A DNA stretch of 64,000 bases from Halopiger goleimassiliensis (GCF_000455345.1 NZ_HG315690.1:1315742-1379741), one strand, 5' to 3'. Numbered from the stretch's first letter, positions 31,090 to 39,866 are shown. The notes: generated by a model not told the origin, from the letters alone. Numbers and translations: made by a program.

Positions 31090-33291
31090 ATGAGCAACGA
31101 TACGAACGTTGACGACCCTCCCGAAGACGCTTCGGACGCCGCTCGCGACGGGGACCAGCCCCGCTCGCAGGAGCAATCCGACCAGCGTCAGGGAGCGCGG
31201 TCGCCCCACGGCGAGGAGGCCGACCACGACGAGGCGGTCGACTCCGACGGGGAGTCCGGCCGCGACGACGTCGACGAGATCGAGGACCCGATCGACGCCT
31301 ACGAGCCCGAGGACGACGGCGACGACATCGAGACCGTCGAAGACCTCGGGAGCGAGGTCGACGTCGATCCCGGCGTCAAGATCGACGAGGAAAACGCCGA
31401 GGACGATCTCCTCGGCGGCCTCCAGATCGACACCACCGAGGACATCGAGGTCCCCGACCGGCTCGTCGACCAGGTGATCGGGCAGGACGAGGCGCGTGAC
31501 ATCATCATCAAGGCGGCAAAACAACGTCGCCACGTGATGATGATCGGCTCGCCCGGGACGGGCAAGTCGATGCTGGCGAAGGCGATGAGCCAGTTGCTGC
31601 CCCAGGAGGACCTCCAGGACGTCCTCGTCTACCACAACCCCGACGACGGGAACGAGCCGAAGGTCCGGACCGTTCCCGCCGGCAAAGGCGAACAGATCAT
31701 CGATGCCCACAAGGAAGAGGCCCGCAAGCGCAACCAGATGCGGACCATCCTGATGTGGATCATCATCGCGATCATCATCGGGTACACGATCATCGCTCCA
31801 GTCAATATCCTGCTCGGCATCATCGCCGCAGGTGTCATCTGGCTGATCTTCCGCTACACTAGTCGCGGTACGGACGCGATGGTGCCCAACATGATCGTCG
31901 ACAACGGCGACCAGCGCCAGGCCCCCTTCGAGGATGCCACCGGAGCCCACGCCGGTGCGCTGCTGGGCGACGTCCGCCACGACCCGTTCCAGTCGGGCGG
32001 CATGGAGACGCCCAGCCACGACCGCGTCGAACCTGGCGCGATCCACAAGGCCAACAAGGGCGTGCTGTTCGTCGACGAGATCAACACGCTCGACGTCCGC
32101 ACCCAGCAGAAGCTGATGACGGCGATCCAGGAGGGCGAGTTCTCCATCACGGGCCAGTCCGAGCGCTCCTCGGGCGCGATGGTCCAGACCGAGCCCGTCC
32201 CCTGTGACTTCATCATGATCGCCGCGGGGAACCTCGACGCGATGGAGAACATGCACCCCGCGCTGCGGAACCGCATCAAGGGGTACGGGTACGAGGTCTA
32301 CATGGAGGACACGATCGAGGACACCCCCGAGATGCGGCGCAAGTACGCCCGCTTCGTCGCCCAGGAGGTCGAACGCGACGGCCGCCTGCCACACTTCACC
32401 GACGACGCCGTCGAGGAACTCATCCTCGAGGCCAAGCGTCGCTCGGGCCGGAAGAACCACCTCACGCTGCACTTCCGCAGCCTCGGTGGCCTGGTGCGGG
32501 TGGCCGGCGACATCGCCCGCGCCGAGGACAAGGACTTCACCACCCGCGAGGACGTCCTCCAGGCCAAGAAGCGCTCGCGCTCGATCGAGCAGCAACTCGC
32601 CGACGACTACATCGAGCGCCGCAAGGACTACGAACTGCAGGTCACCGAGGACGGCGTCGAGGGACGGGTCAACGGCCTCGCGGTCATGGGCGAGGACAGC
32701 GGCATCATGCTGCCCGTCATGGCCGAGATCGCCCCCGCCCAGGGTGGCGGGCAGGTGATCGCCACCGGCAAACTCCAGGAGATGGCCGAGGAGTCGGTCC
32801 AGAACGTCTCCGCGATCATCAAGAAGTTCTCGGACGTCGACCTCTCCGAGAAGGACATTCACATCCAGTTCGTCCAGGCCGGCCAGCAGGGCGTCGACGG
32901 CGACTCCGCCTCCATCACGGTGGCGACGGCCGTCATCTCCGCCCTCGAGGACATCCCCGTCGACCAGTCGGTCGCGATGACCGGCTCGCTGTCGGTCCGC
33001 GGTGACGTCCTCCCGGTCGGCGGCGTCACGCACAAGATCGAGGCCGCCGCGAAGGCCGGCTGTGACAAGGTCATCATCCCGAAGGCGAACGAGCAGGACG
33101 TGATGATCGAAGAGGAGTACGAGGAGATGATCGAGATCATCCCCTGTTCGAACATCAGCGAGGTGTTAGACGTCGCGCTGATGGGCGAACCGAAGAAGGA
33201 CTCGCTGGTCGACCGCCTCAAGTCGATCACCGGCTCCGCGCTCGATAGCAGCGCGGTCGGTGCCAGCGGTTCGAACCCGAGCCCCCAATAG
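31090..33291 (+). CDS. lonB: ATP-dependent membrane protease LonB
   Basis: 733 residues from MSNDTNVDDPPEDASDA. Residues 1-110 are acidic and disordered. AAA+ domain: Walker A GSPGTGKS (153-160), then an intramembrane insert with two transmembrane helices (about 218-258; MWIIIAIIIGYTIIAP), then GVLFVDEINTL. The C-terminal protease domain has the archaeal catalytic dyad Ser606 (GDSAS) and Lys649 (HKIEAAAK), 43 residues apart. LonB is the main membrane-bound energy-dependent protease of haloarchaea and is essential in Haloferax; it also controls carotenoid/lipid enzymes there. The CPBP protease gene starts at the very next base. Confidence 0.97.
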   Translation: MSNDTNVDDPPEDASDAARDGDQPRSQEQSDQRQGARSPHGEEADHDEAVDSDGESGRDDVDEIEDPIDAYEPEDDGDDIETVEDLGSEVDVDPGVKIDEENAEDDLLGGLQIDTTEDIEVPDRLVDQVIGQDEARDIIIKAAKQRRHVMMIGSPGTGKSMLAKAMSQLLPQEDLQDVLVYHNPDDGNEPKVRTVPAGKGEQIIDAHKEEARKRNQMRTILMWIIIAIIIGYTIIAPVNILLGIIAAGVIWLIFRYTSRGTDAMVPNMIVDNGDQRQAPFEDATGAHAGALLGDVRHDPFQSGGMETPSHDRVEPGAIHKANKGVLFVDEINTLDVRTQQKLMTAIQEGEFSITGQSERSSGAMVQTEPVPCDFIMIAAGNLDAMENMHPALRNRIKGYGYEVYMEDTIEDTPEMRRKYARFVAQEVERDGRLPHFTDDAVEELILEAKRRSGRKNHLTLHFRSLGGLVRVAGDIARAEDKDFTTREDVLQAKKRSRSIEQQLADDYIERRKDYELQVTEDGVEGRVNGLAVMGEDSGIMLPVMAEIAPAQGGGQVIATGKLQEMAEESVQNVSAIIKKFSDVDLSEKDIHIQFVQAGQQGVDGDSASITVATAVISALEDIPVDQSVAMTGSLSVRGDVLPVGGVTHKIEAAAKAGCDKVIIPKANEQDVMIEEEYEEMIEIIPCSNISEVLDVALMGEPKKDSLVDRLKSITGSALDSSAVGASGSNPSPQ

Positions 33292-34302
33292 ATGCCACAG
33301 TGGACGGCGTTCGCCGCGATCACGGGCGTCGTCCTCGTGTTGTTACTCGCTCTTTCGCACCTGACCCAGTCAGCGTTCCCTACCGACGGCGACGACTCGA
33401 GTGACGACGCGTCGGCAAACGACGCCATCGACACCGCTGACGAGACGAGTGGGAGCGACGGTACCGAGCCACCCTCGCCGTTCGACGACACGCCGTTCGA
33501 ATCCGCGACCGGCGTGGATTCGTCGGACCGGAACTCGACCATCGCGAGTAGCGACGACGGGGCCGGTACCGACGCCGAAACCACGCCCACCGACGAAGCC
33601 GACTGCAACGACCACGACGACGACGTCCCCCTCGAGACGGATCGACGCGAACTCCGTCCCGGCGACCAGTCGAGCGAGGAACTCGCCCCCGACGCCATGT
33701 CCACGGGGATGCTGCTCGCCAACGTCGCGCTCTCGCAGGGGCTGTTCGCGCTGGTGTTGCTCGGCGGCATCGTCTACACGGGGATCCCCGCCGACGCGCT
33801 GGGGGTCGCGTTCTCGTGGGCCTACCTCGAGACCGGACTGCTCGTCGGGACCGGTGCCGGATTCGTCCTCTACGTGGCGAACGAACTCGGCGCGGCGCTG
33901 GCGACGCGGTTCGGCTTCGACCACGACGAGGGGCTTCGGGAACTGCTCGCACCCGACACGCCCCGCGGCTGGGGGGTCCTGCTGGTCGGCGTGTTACCCA
34001 TCATCGCCGCCTTCGAGGAACTGCTGTTCCGGGCGGCCCTGGTCGGTGCGTTCTCGGCCGGGTTCGAAATCTCCCCGTGGCTGCTGGCGGTCGTCTCCTC
34101 GGTCGCGTTCGCCCTCGGGCACGGCATGCAGGGCTCGGTCGGCGTCGTCGTCACGGGCCTGCTCGGGTTCGTGCTGGCCGGCCTGTTCGTCGTCACGGGC
34201 AGTTTCCTCGTCGTCGTGGTCGCCCACTACTGGATCAACGCCCTCGAGTTCCTCGTCCACGAGGGACTCGACCTCGAGTGGGCCGAAACCGTCGCCAATT
34301 AA
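33292..34302 (+). CDS. CPBP-family (Rce1-like) intramembrane protease
   Basis: 336 residues; ATG directly follows the lonB TAG, so it is translationally linked. One N-terminal membrane segment, a long acidic insert (about 25-135), then five or six transmembrane helices. CPBP motifs: EELLFRAALVG (E-E-x3-R; about 242-252), ALGHGMQG (His) and HYWINALEF (H-x3-N). Such enzymes cleave prenylated or exported substrates or act in immunity. The insert is much longer than usual for the family. Operon with LonB suggests joint membrane quality control. Confidence 0.9.
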   Translation: MPQWTAFAAITGVVLVLLLALSHLTQSAFPTDGDDSSDDASANDAIDTADETSGSDGTEPPSPFDDTPFESATGVDSSDRNSTIASSDDGAGTDAETTPTDEADCNDHDDDVPLETDRRELRPGDQSSEELAPDAMSTGMLLANVALSQGLFALVLLGGIVYTGIPADALGVAFSWAYLETGLLVGTGAGFVLYVANELGAALATRFGFDHDEGLRELLAPDTPRGWGVLLVGVLPIIAAFEELLFRAALVGAFSAGFEISPWLLAVVSSVAFALGHGMQGSVGVVVTGLLGFVLAGLFVVTGSFLVVVVAHYWINALEFLVHEGLDLEWAETVAN

Positions 34303-34327
34303 GGCGTCGGCCCCGCTCGGATGGCAC

Positions 34328-34738
34328 ATGAGCGCTCGAGCGATGTCACAGCGCGTGTACCGCCTGCTGTTCGTCGGCGTCGCCGTCTACTTCGGCCTCT
34401 TCGTGCTGGCACAGGTGACCCGAAACTCCCTGGTCTACCTCGCCGGCGAGGCCGTCTTCGGGCTGATCGCCCTCGGTCTCGGCACGGTGTTGTTCCGCCA
34501 GGCCGACCGGCGGACGTCCGTGATGCTCGCGGCCGCGGTCGCACTGCTGCTCGGCGGCGCGAGCCAGTTCGCTTACCTCACGTTGTCTGCAGCGAGCGCG
34601 AGCGGGGCCGCGGACCTCTTCGAGTTGGCGGCGCTGTGCTCGCAACTCGCCTCGGTCGGCGTCTTCGTCGGCGTGGGGCTGTACATCTACGTCGTCTGGG
34701 TGGCGAACGACGGCTCCGGCGGCGTGGCCGGACGGTAG
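34328..34738 (+). CDS. Four-helix membrane protein, unknown function
   Basis: 136 residues from MSARAMSQRVYRL (ATG 34343 is an alternative). Four hydrophobic segments: about 10-30, 33-52, 58-78 and 100-128. No conserved charged motif and no family recognised. Located 25 bp after the CPBP gene on the same strand, so likely the third gene of the lonB unit. Codon use is normal for the genome. Confidence 0.65.
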   Translation: MSARAMSQRVYRLLFVGVAVYFGLFVLAQVTRNSLVYLAGEAVFGLIALGLGTVLFRQADRRTSVMLAAAVALLLGGASQFAYLTLSAASASGAADLFELAALCSQLASVGVFVGVGLYIYVVWVANDGSGGVAGR

Positions 34739-34823
34739 CGTCGGTCGACACCACCCGAGCGGGCCTCGAGGGTGGCCGACCGCGACCGACAGCCTCTTTC
34801 GCGTGCCCCCACCCAGTTCTCCT

Positions 34824-36590
34824 ATGACCGACTATTTCGAAGTACACGCCCGCGACGGGGCCGCGCGCGTGGGCGAACTTCGCCTCGAGGAGCCCCGGAC
34901 GACGCCGGCGCTCGTCGACGACCTCGTCGAGGACGCGGGGTCGCTCTGGGCGAGCGACCGCGAGGTCCCCGAGGGCGACGAGTCGCAGTTGACCGTCCTC
35001 CCGCACCGGGCGTTCCCGGGCGGCACCGCCGAAGAGGTCCAGGAGTCGTTCGCCGTCGACTACCCCGACGTCGACTACCCCAGCGTCGCCGTCGTCTCGA
35101 GCGAGAGCGCAACCGACCAAGGGACGGACGCCTACGCGCTCTCCGACGTCCAGTCGGTGACGGGTCACGGCGCGGCCCTCGTCGAGGCCGTCGTCTCCGT
35201 CCGCGAGGCGATCCCGGCCGACACCGCCCTCTACGTCTCGGGCGTCGCGACGCCGCGCAACGTGGCCCTGCTCGCTTACGCGGGGATCGACCTCTTCGAC
35301 GCCACGGCCGCCGTCGTGAAGGGGACCGAGGGCCGGTATCTGACGACCGACGAGGCCTATTTCCTCGAGGACCTCGACGAGTTGCCCTGTTCCTGTCCCG
35401 CATGTCGAAAACCCCGCTCGGCGTTCACCCGCGAGGACTGCGCGGAACACAACCGCAACGCGCTCGAGGCCGAACTCGCGATCGTCCGCCGTCGGATCCG
35501 CGACGGTCGCCTCCGGGATTACGTCGAGGGACAGGCCCGTCACGACCAGTGGCTCACCGCGGCGATGCGCGAACTCGACGCCCAGTGGGGCTACCTCGAG
35601 GAGCGTACGCCGATCCTCCGGGACGCCCAGATCGCGGCGGCGACCGAGGACACCCTCCACCGCGTCGAGATCCAGCGCTTCGCCGACCGCGTCACGACCC
35701 GCTATCGGAATCGGTTCAAGAACCCGCTGGTGCTGGTCCCCTGTTCGGCGACGAAACCCTACAGCGAGTCCCAGAGCCACCGGCAGTTCCACGACGCGAT
35801 CCAGTGGCGCGCCCACCTCGTCTCGATGACCTCGCCGATCGGCGTCGTCCCGCAGGAACTCGAGACGACCTACCCGGCCCAGCACTACGACACCGTCGTC
35901 ACGGGCCGGTGGTCCGAGGACGAGAAGGGATTCGTGAGCGAAGTGCTGCGCCGGTACCTCGAGCGCAACCGCGACACCTACCCGTACGTCATCGCCCACG
36001 TTCCCGACGAAGGGTACCGCGACATCGTCGAACGCGTCGAGAGCGATTTCGACGACCTCGCGTTCACCTACACCGTCCCCGAGGGCGGCCACCCGACCGA
36101 CGACGAGTCGCTCACGAACCTGCAGGAGGCGCTGTCGGGCGAACTCAAATACTCCAAGCGCGAGCGGGAACACAACACCGTCCGCGCCATCGCCGACTAC
36201 CTGCTCGGGGACGGTGCCGGTGACGACCTCTTCGCGGACATCACGACGACCAGCCGGTACCCGAAGATCCAGGTCCGCGACCGCGAGGAGACCCAACTCG
36301 CCACCATGGTCCCCCAGTACGGCACCCTCTCCTTTACGCTCGAGGGCGCGAAGCGGTGGGTCGACAGCGACGCGCCGGTCAAGCGCGTCGAGATCGACGG
36401 CTTCGTTCCCCACGGGAGCGTCCTCGCGCCGGGCGTCGTCGACGCCGACGAAGACATCCGGGTCGGCGACGAGGTCGTCGTCGAAGGGCCGAAGGCGTTC
36501 GCCGTCGGCCGCGCCGAGATGTTCGGCCGGGAGATGGCCGAGAGCACCCGCGGCGTCGCTGCCGAGATCCGCCACGTCGAGGAGCGGTGA
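34824..36590 (+). CDS. arcS: Archaeosine synthase (ArcS)
   Basis: 588 residues. Converts preQ0 at tRNA position 15 toward archaeosine (G+), in some lineages with a radical SAM partner (RaSEA). N-terminal TGT-like catalytic-fold remnant (about 1-250; includes CSCPACRKPRSAF zinc-site), then the ArcS-specific motif PC-x3-KPY-x2-S-x2-H seen exactly at Pro306-Cys307, Lys311-Pro312-Tyr313, Ser316 and His319. C-terminal PUA domain (about 510-585; KRVEIDGFVPHGSVLAPGV). It does not contain the TGT nucleophile set, so it is not TgtA. The TGT partner is not in this window. Confidence 0.95.
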   Translation: MTDYFEVHARDGAARVGELRLEEPRTTPALVDDLVEDAGSLWASDREVPEGDESQLTVLPHRAFPGGTAEEVQESFAVDYPDVDYPSVAVVSSESATDQGTDAYALSDVQSVTGHGAALVEAVVSVREAIPADTALYVSGVATPRNVALLAYAGIDLFDATAAVVKGTEGRYLTTDEAYFLEDLDELPCSCPACRKPRSAFTREDCAEHNRNALEAELAIVRRRIRDGRLRDYVEGQARHDQWLTAAMRELDAQWGYLEERTPILRDAQIAAATEDTLHRVEIQRFADRVTTRYRNRFKNPLVLVPCSATKPYSESQSHRQFHDAIQWRAHLVSMTSPIGVVPQELETTYPAQHYDTVVTGRWSEDEKGFVSEVLRRYLERNRDTYPYVIAHVPDEGYRDIVERVESDFDDLAFTYTVPEGGHPTDDESLTNLQEALSGELKYSKREREHNTVRAIADYLLGDGAGDDLFADITTTSRYPKIQVRDREETQLATMVPQYGTLSFTLEGAKRWVDSDAPVKRVEIDGFVPHGSVLAPGVVDADEDIRVGDEVVVEGPKAFAVGRAEMFGREMAESTRGVAAEIRHVEER

Positions 36591-36683
36591 CGCTGGGAAC
36601 GGTACCACGAGGACCGGTCACGCGACGAGAGCGAACGACTCGCGTCCGAAACGGGGTCACGGGTCGCTTACCGCGACCGCGGT

Positions 36684-36697
36684 TTAGGCAGACCTAA
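36684..36697. promoter_or_regulatory. DtxR-type operator 1
   Basis: TTAGG-CAGA-CCTAA: perfect 5-bp arms around 4 bases, part of TTTAGGCAGACCTAAT. Same architecture as the operator at 37351-37366. It lies upstream of the DtxR-family gene and just upstream of a CTTTAATG box (36710-36717). Confidence 0.7.
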
Positions 36698-36718
36698 TTT
36701 CCGAAAACGCTTTAATGT

Positions 36719-36734
36719 TTTAGGCGAGCCAAAA
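36719..36734. promoter_or_regulatory. DtxR-type operator 2 (imperfect)
   Basis: TTTAGG-CGAG-CCAAAA: one arm base differs from CCTAAA. Sits just downstream of the CTTTAATG box, across the expected transcript start, and ahead of the 36887 gene. Confidence 0.55.
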
Positions 36735-36886
36735 CCTATGGACGGCGCTGTGGAGCGACTCGCCCGTCGCTGTCGCTCACGGCCGATGTGCATCGCCCGA
36801 GACGGCCGTCGGATCCCGTCGTGCCGTCGAAACCGGACGCCGGCGACGCGGGGCCGACCGATCGCTCGCGAGCGGACTCGAGCGGG

Positions 36887-37288
36887 ATGACCGACGCCTC
36901 GCAGTACTTGCTCGTCTGCTATCTCGAGGCGCGAGCGGACGGCGAACCGGTCGCCCCCGGCGACGTCGCGGAGCGACTCGACCGGTCGCCGGCGGCGACG
37001 ACGGAGATGCTCCAGCGACTCGAACAGCGGGGCTACCTCGCGTACGAACCCTACGAAGGTGCGACGCTGACGGCCGCGGGGCGTCGGGAGGCCGAATCGC
37101 TCTACGACTCCTACGTCGTCCTCGCGGAGTTCTTCCGGACGGTGCTCGAACTCGAGGACCCGGATCGGGAAGCGATCGAACTCGCGGGCCACGTCAGTTC
37201 ACTCGTCACCGATCGCGTCGCCGAAACCCTGCTCGAGTCCGACACCGAACCCGACGATCACGGCGGACCGTCGCTCGAGCGCTCGTGA
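36887..37288 (+). CDS. DtxR/SirR-family metal-dependent regulator
   Basis: 133 residues from MTDASQYLLVCYLEARADG. The wHTH (about 5-65) has PGDVAERLDRSPAATTEMLQ as recognition helix and LTAAGRREAESLYDSYVV as the linker; the dimerisation part has AIELAGHVSSLVTDRV with Glu/His ligands of the family. It is short and lacks the SH3-like third domain. Two to three TTTAGG-N4-CCTAAA operators flank it, matching autoregulation. ATG 36887 overlaps by 4 bp the end of an Arg-rich open frame (36738-36890) that starts 4 bp beyond operator 2; whether that frame is translated is unclear. Confidence 0.85.
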   Translation: MTDASQYLLVCYLEARADGEPVAPGDVAERLDRSPAATTEMLQRLEQRGYLAYEPYEGATLTAAGRREAESLYDSYVVLAEFFRTVLELEDPDREAIELAGHVSSLVTDRVAETLLESDTEPDDHGGPSLERS

Positions 37289-37350
37289 CCTATCACCTGA
37301 ACGGGGTCTGTCCGACCCCGCAACCGACCGACGAACCGAACGTGTTTTGT

Positions 37351-37366
37351 TTTAGGTCGGCCTAAA
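37351..37366. promoter_or_regulatory. DtxR-type operator 3 (perfect)
   Basis: TTTAGG-TCGG-CCTAAA, perfect 6-bp arms, 8 bp ahead of ATG 37375. Strongest of the three sites and placed to block the small-protein/amphi-Trp operon. Confidence 0.8.
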
Positions 37367-37374
37367 CACTCGTG

Positions 37375-37536
37375 ATGTCGACTGCTCGCCGACCGCAGGA
37401 CCACGCAGACGACGAAGCCCGATCCGTGCCGGCGATCGCGGTCTGTGAAACCCGGCCCGGTCGAGCGGTCTTCCTCGAGTCGAACAACGACGACGGCTGG
37501 ATCGCCAGCGATACCATCGTGGACGTCCAACGATAA
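37375..37536 (+). CDS. Small conserved protein (53 aa), metal-regulated operon
   Basis: 53 residues: acidic head, then AIAVCETRPGRAVFLESNND and DGWIASDTIVDVQR. The C-terminal pattern with an xWxxSDxxVD end resembles small haloarchaeal proteins I recall as DUF7331; no function known. It starts 8 bp after the perfect DtxR-type operator and is followed after 3 bp by the amphi-Trp gene, so the two form an operon under probable iron or manganese control. Confidence 0.68.
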   Translation: MSTARRPQDHADDEARSVPAIAVCETRPGRAVFLESNNDDGWIASDTIVDVQR

Positions 37537-37539
37537 CCG

Positions 37540-37836
37540 ATGACAGCAAAAGACACGAACGGCTCCGACGAACGGACCGTCATCCGACCCGGGCGGGACT
37601 TCGAGCGGGAGTACCGCCTCGACGCGAGCGAGGCGGGCGCGTTCCTCGTCGCCCTGGGCGAACAGCTACAGGAAGGAGAGCAACTGACAATCGTCGACGA
37701 CGAGTGGGAACTCCCGTTCGCGTTCGGCGACCCGGTCGAGGTCGAACTCGACTTCGAGGGCGTCGGCGACCCCGAACTCGAGATCGAACTCACACTGCCG
37801 GGTCACTCCGACGACAGCGCGCCGAGCGTCGAGTAG
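37540..37836 (+). CDS. amphi-Trp domain protein (paralogue of 3660-3911)
   Basis: 98 residues. FEREYRLDASEAGAFLVALG and a following EQLQEGEQLTIVDDEWELPF match the amphi-Trp domain; a beta hairpin VEVELDFEGVGDPELEIEL ends it. The role is unknown, but placement in a DtxR-operator operon next to dpsA suggests metal homeostasis. The other copy in the window (3660-3911) has no such operator. Confidence 0.8.
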   Translation: MTAKDTNGSDERTVIRPGRDFEREYRLDASEAGAFLVALGEQLQEGEQLTIVDDEWELPFAFGDPVEVELDFEGVGDPELEIELTLPGHSDDSAPSVE

Positions 37837-37851
37837 TCGGTGTCTCGGCCG

Positions 37852-38397
37852 TCAGTGCGTCGCCGACTCGAGGACGAGGGTGTCGTCCTCGAGGTAGTGT
37901 TCGACGTGGTGGGCGTGTTCTTCGATCGTCACCAGTTGCTCGCGCAGCATCTCGGCGGTGGCGTGGTCGCCCAGCCCCTCGGCGAGTTCGATGTGTTCGC
38001 GGTAGCTCTCGATGATGTCGCCCATCATCTCGAGGTCGTTCTCGAGCGACGTGCGGACGTCGTAGACGTCCTCGTCTTCGGATTCGACGGTCGCCTTCTC
38101 GGCCAGCGTCGTCATGTTCGCGTGCGGGACGCCGCCCAGCGCCTGCAGTCGCTCCGCGAGGTCGTCGGCGGCCTCCTCGACGTCCTCGTAGACCTCCTGC
38201 AGGAAGACGTGGAGGTCGAGGAACTCCGCTCCCTCGACGTTCCAGTGGTGCTTGTGTAGCTGGTGGTAGAGGACGTACGCGTCCGCCAGGTCGCGGTTCA
38301 GCGCGTCGACGATCTGCTCGGCCTTCTCGGGCTCGAGTCGCAGCGCGTTCTCCTCGACGGTACCGGCTTCCTGTTGGACGGTCTTCTGGGTACTCAT
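37852..38397 (-). CDS. dpsA: DNA-protecting ferritin-like protein DpsA
   Basis: 181 residues from MSTQKTVQQEAGTVEENAL; Met at 38439 rejected since the TATA (AAGTTATAAG, about 38427-38436 on the minus strand) lies between. Four-helix Dps fold: NRDLADAYVLYHQLHKHHWN with the intersubunit ferroxidase ligands (His in HHWN, Asp/Glu in EFLDLHVFLQEVYEDVEEAA). Dodecamer that oxidises and stores iron and protects DNA from peroxide. Well known in Halobacterium as DpsA. Next to the DtxR operators but itself without a clear TTTAGG site. Confidence 0.95.
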   Translation of the reverse strand: MSTQKTVQQEAGTVEENALRLEPEKAEQIVDALNRDLADAYVLYHQLHKHHWNVEGAEFLDLHVFLQEVYEDVEEAADDLAERLQALGGVPHANMTTLAEKATVESEDEDVYDVRTSLENDLEMMGDIIESYREHIELAEGLGDHATAEMLREQLVTIEEHAHHVEHYLEDDTLVLESATH

Positions 38398-38615
38398 CTC
38401 GTTACCGAATTGGAACTGCTCCGCCTTATAACTTTTCAATTATCTTATCTTTTTTCGTACTGCCTAGATTCGGGGCGGCGAACGGGGTCGTCTCTTCGGA
38501 GGAGGCCCACAACGCGAGTCGTCGTGGTTCCACGGTCGTGTGAGAACAGAGGTTAATCAATCAGAATATAAACACGTTCAGTGGCTGGTCGTCGAGACGG
38601 GAGCAGAGTGCCGGC

Positions 38616-38729
38616 TCAGTCGCCCGGACACTCCTTGAGGAGGTGTTCCCGATAGATCGCGACGGGAACGCGAGCGCCACAGTAGTCACACGTCCGCAGT
38701 TCGCGCGCGTCGTCGGATTCGTCCGTCAT
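38616..38729 (-). CDS. Very small zinc-finger protein (37 aa)
   Basis: MTDESDDARELRTCDYCGAR then VPVAIYREHLLKECPGD. C-x2-C-x12-H-x4-C is a C2HC zinc finger. Too short for routine ORF calls, but frame, start and acidic head are typical of haloarchaeal micro-zinc-proteins. Divergent from dpsA side; upstream of the NUDIX gene stop. Confidence 0.65.
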   Translation of the reverse strand: MTDESDDARELRTCDYCGARVPVAIYREHLLKECPGD

Positions 38730-38776
38730 GGTCAGTAAATCGGTCGGGCGGCGTCGCTTCGTGCGGGTCGATAGTC

Positions 38777-39364
38777 TCAAAGGCCCTCGTCGTCAGCCGA
38801 TTCGGGCGGTTCGAAGTCTGTCGTCAGCTCGAGCAACTGCACCAGGATCCGGCCCGTCGCTCCCCAGACGGTGTAGCCGTCGACGTGGAAGTAGTGAACG
38901 ACGATGTCGCCGTAGTAGGGGTGATCCCGGCGCTCGTACTCGAAGTTCGTCGGATCGAGCAGCCCCGACAGCGGCAGGGCGACGATCTCGGCGACCTCGC
39001 TGTCGTCGCGCTCGTACTCCCTGTCGGGCACGTGGCCGACGAACGGCGTGACGGCGTACTCCGTCACCGTCCGAATGTCGTCGAGTTGGCCCACGATCTC
39101 CGCCTCGTCGGGCCGGAGACCGATCTCCTCGTTGGCCTCCCGCAGCGCGGTCTCGAGGATCGTCTCGTCCTCCGGTTCGGCACCGCCGCCCGGGAAGCTC
39201 ATCTGGCCAGGGTGTTCGCCGAGGTGGTCGGCCCGGCGCGTAAAGAGGAGGTGGTCCTCCCCGTCACGGTCGACGATCGGCGCGAGGACGGCCGCGTCGT
39301 AGGGCTGATCGTCGATCTCGGCCGGCTCGTAAGCCGCGACGGGGTCGAGATTCATCCGGGCCAT
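38777..39364 (-). CDS. NUDIX hydrolase (CoA-pyrophosphatase-like)
   Basis: 195 residues from MARMNLDPVAAYEP. The NUDIX box is complete: G-x5-E-x7-REANEEIGL, preceded by the CoAse-type block LLFTRRADHLGEHPGQMSFP, which is the NuCoA signature. It should cleave CoA or a related nucleoside diphosphate. The start is 1 bp beyond the upstream gene's TGA (39366), so it is coupled to the DUF7109-like gene; ATG 39355 (MNLDP) is an alternative. Confidence 0.9.
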   Translation of the reverse strand: MARMNLDPVAAYEPAEIDDQPYDAAVLAPIVDRDGEDHLLFTRRADHLGEHPGQMSFPGGGAEPEDETILETALREANEEIGLRPDEAEIVGQLDDIRTVTEYAVTPFVGHVPDREYERDDSEVAEIVALPLSGLLDPTNFEYERRDHPYYGDIVVHYFHVDGYTVWGATGRILVQLLELTTDFEPPESADDEGL

Positions 39365-39365
39365 C

Positions 39366-39866
39366 TCACTCGAGTCGCTCCTCCAGACGGTCGCGTTCGG
39401 CCGCGACGTCGACCGGTGCCCACGCCTCGAGGTCGTAACTGACTTCGAGCAGGTGCCGACAGCGCCCCTCGTCGCCGTTTTCGACGGCCCGCTCGACGTC
39501 GTCGCTGAAACGCTTCCGGGCGGACTCGCCGAGCGACTCGCGGTCGAACCGCCGCCGATCGACGTCGAGGATGTGAGGGACGTCCTCTGCCCCCTCCGGA
39601 AGCGTCGGGAACGCCGCCGGACCGGCGACGAACAGCGGCTCCGAGTCGACCGACAGTTCGTCGTCCGAGGCGACCTCCGCCGCCTCGCAGGCCACGAGGG
39701 CGTAGGACTCGAGCGCGTCGTCGATCGCCTCCTCGAGCGCCGATTCGCCGACGGTCCCGCCGTCGACCCGGAACGCGGCCTCATCGAGCGCGCGCTCGAG
39801 TTCCGACCGCGTGAGCCCGCCGAAGAGATCGACCACGCCTGCCAGTTCGTCGGCGGTCACGTTCAT
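39366..39866 (-). CDS. DUF7109-like haloarchaeal protein
   Basis: 166 residues. A wHTH-like N-terminus LAGVVDLFGGLTRSELERAL then a helical body with VVDRRRFDRESLGESARKRF and DEGRCRHLLEVSYDLEAWAP. Matches a haloarchaeal family I recall as DUF7109, of unknown function. First gene of a unit with the NUDIX hydrolase. The first half resembles a DNA-binding helix triad but lacks an obvious recognition helix. Confidence 0.65.
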   Translation of the reverse strand: MNVTADELAGVVDLFGGLTRSELERALDEAAFRVDGGTVGESALEEAIDDALESYALVACEAAEVASDDELSVDSEPLFVAGPAAFPTLPEGAEDVPHILDVDRRRFDRESLGESARKRFSDDVERAVENGDEGRCRHLLEVSYDLEAWAPVDVAAERDRLEERLE

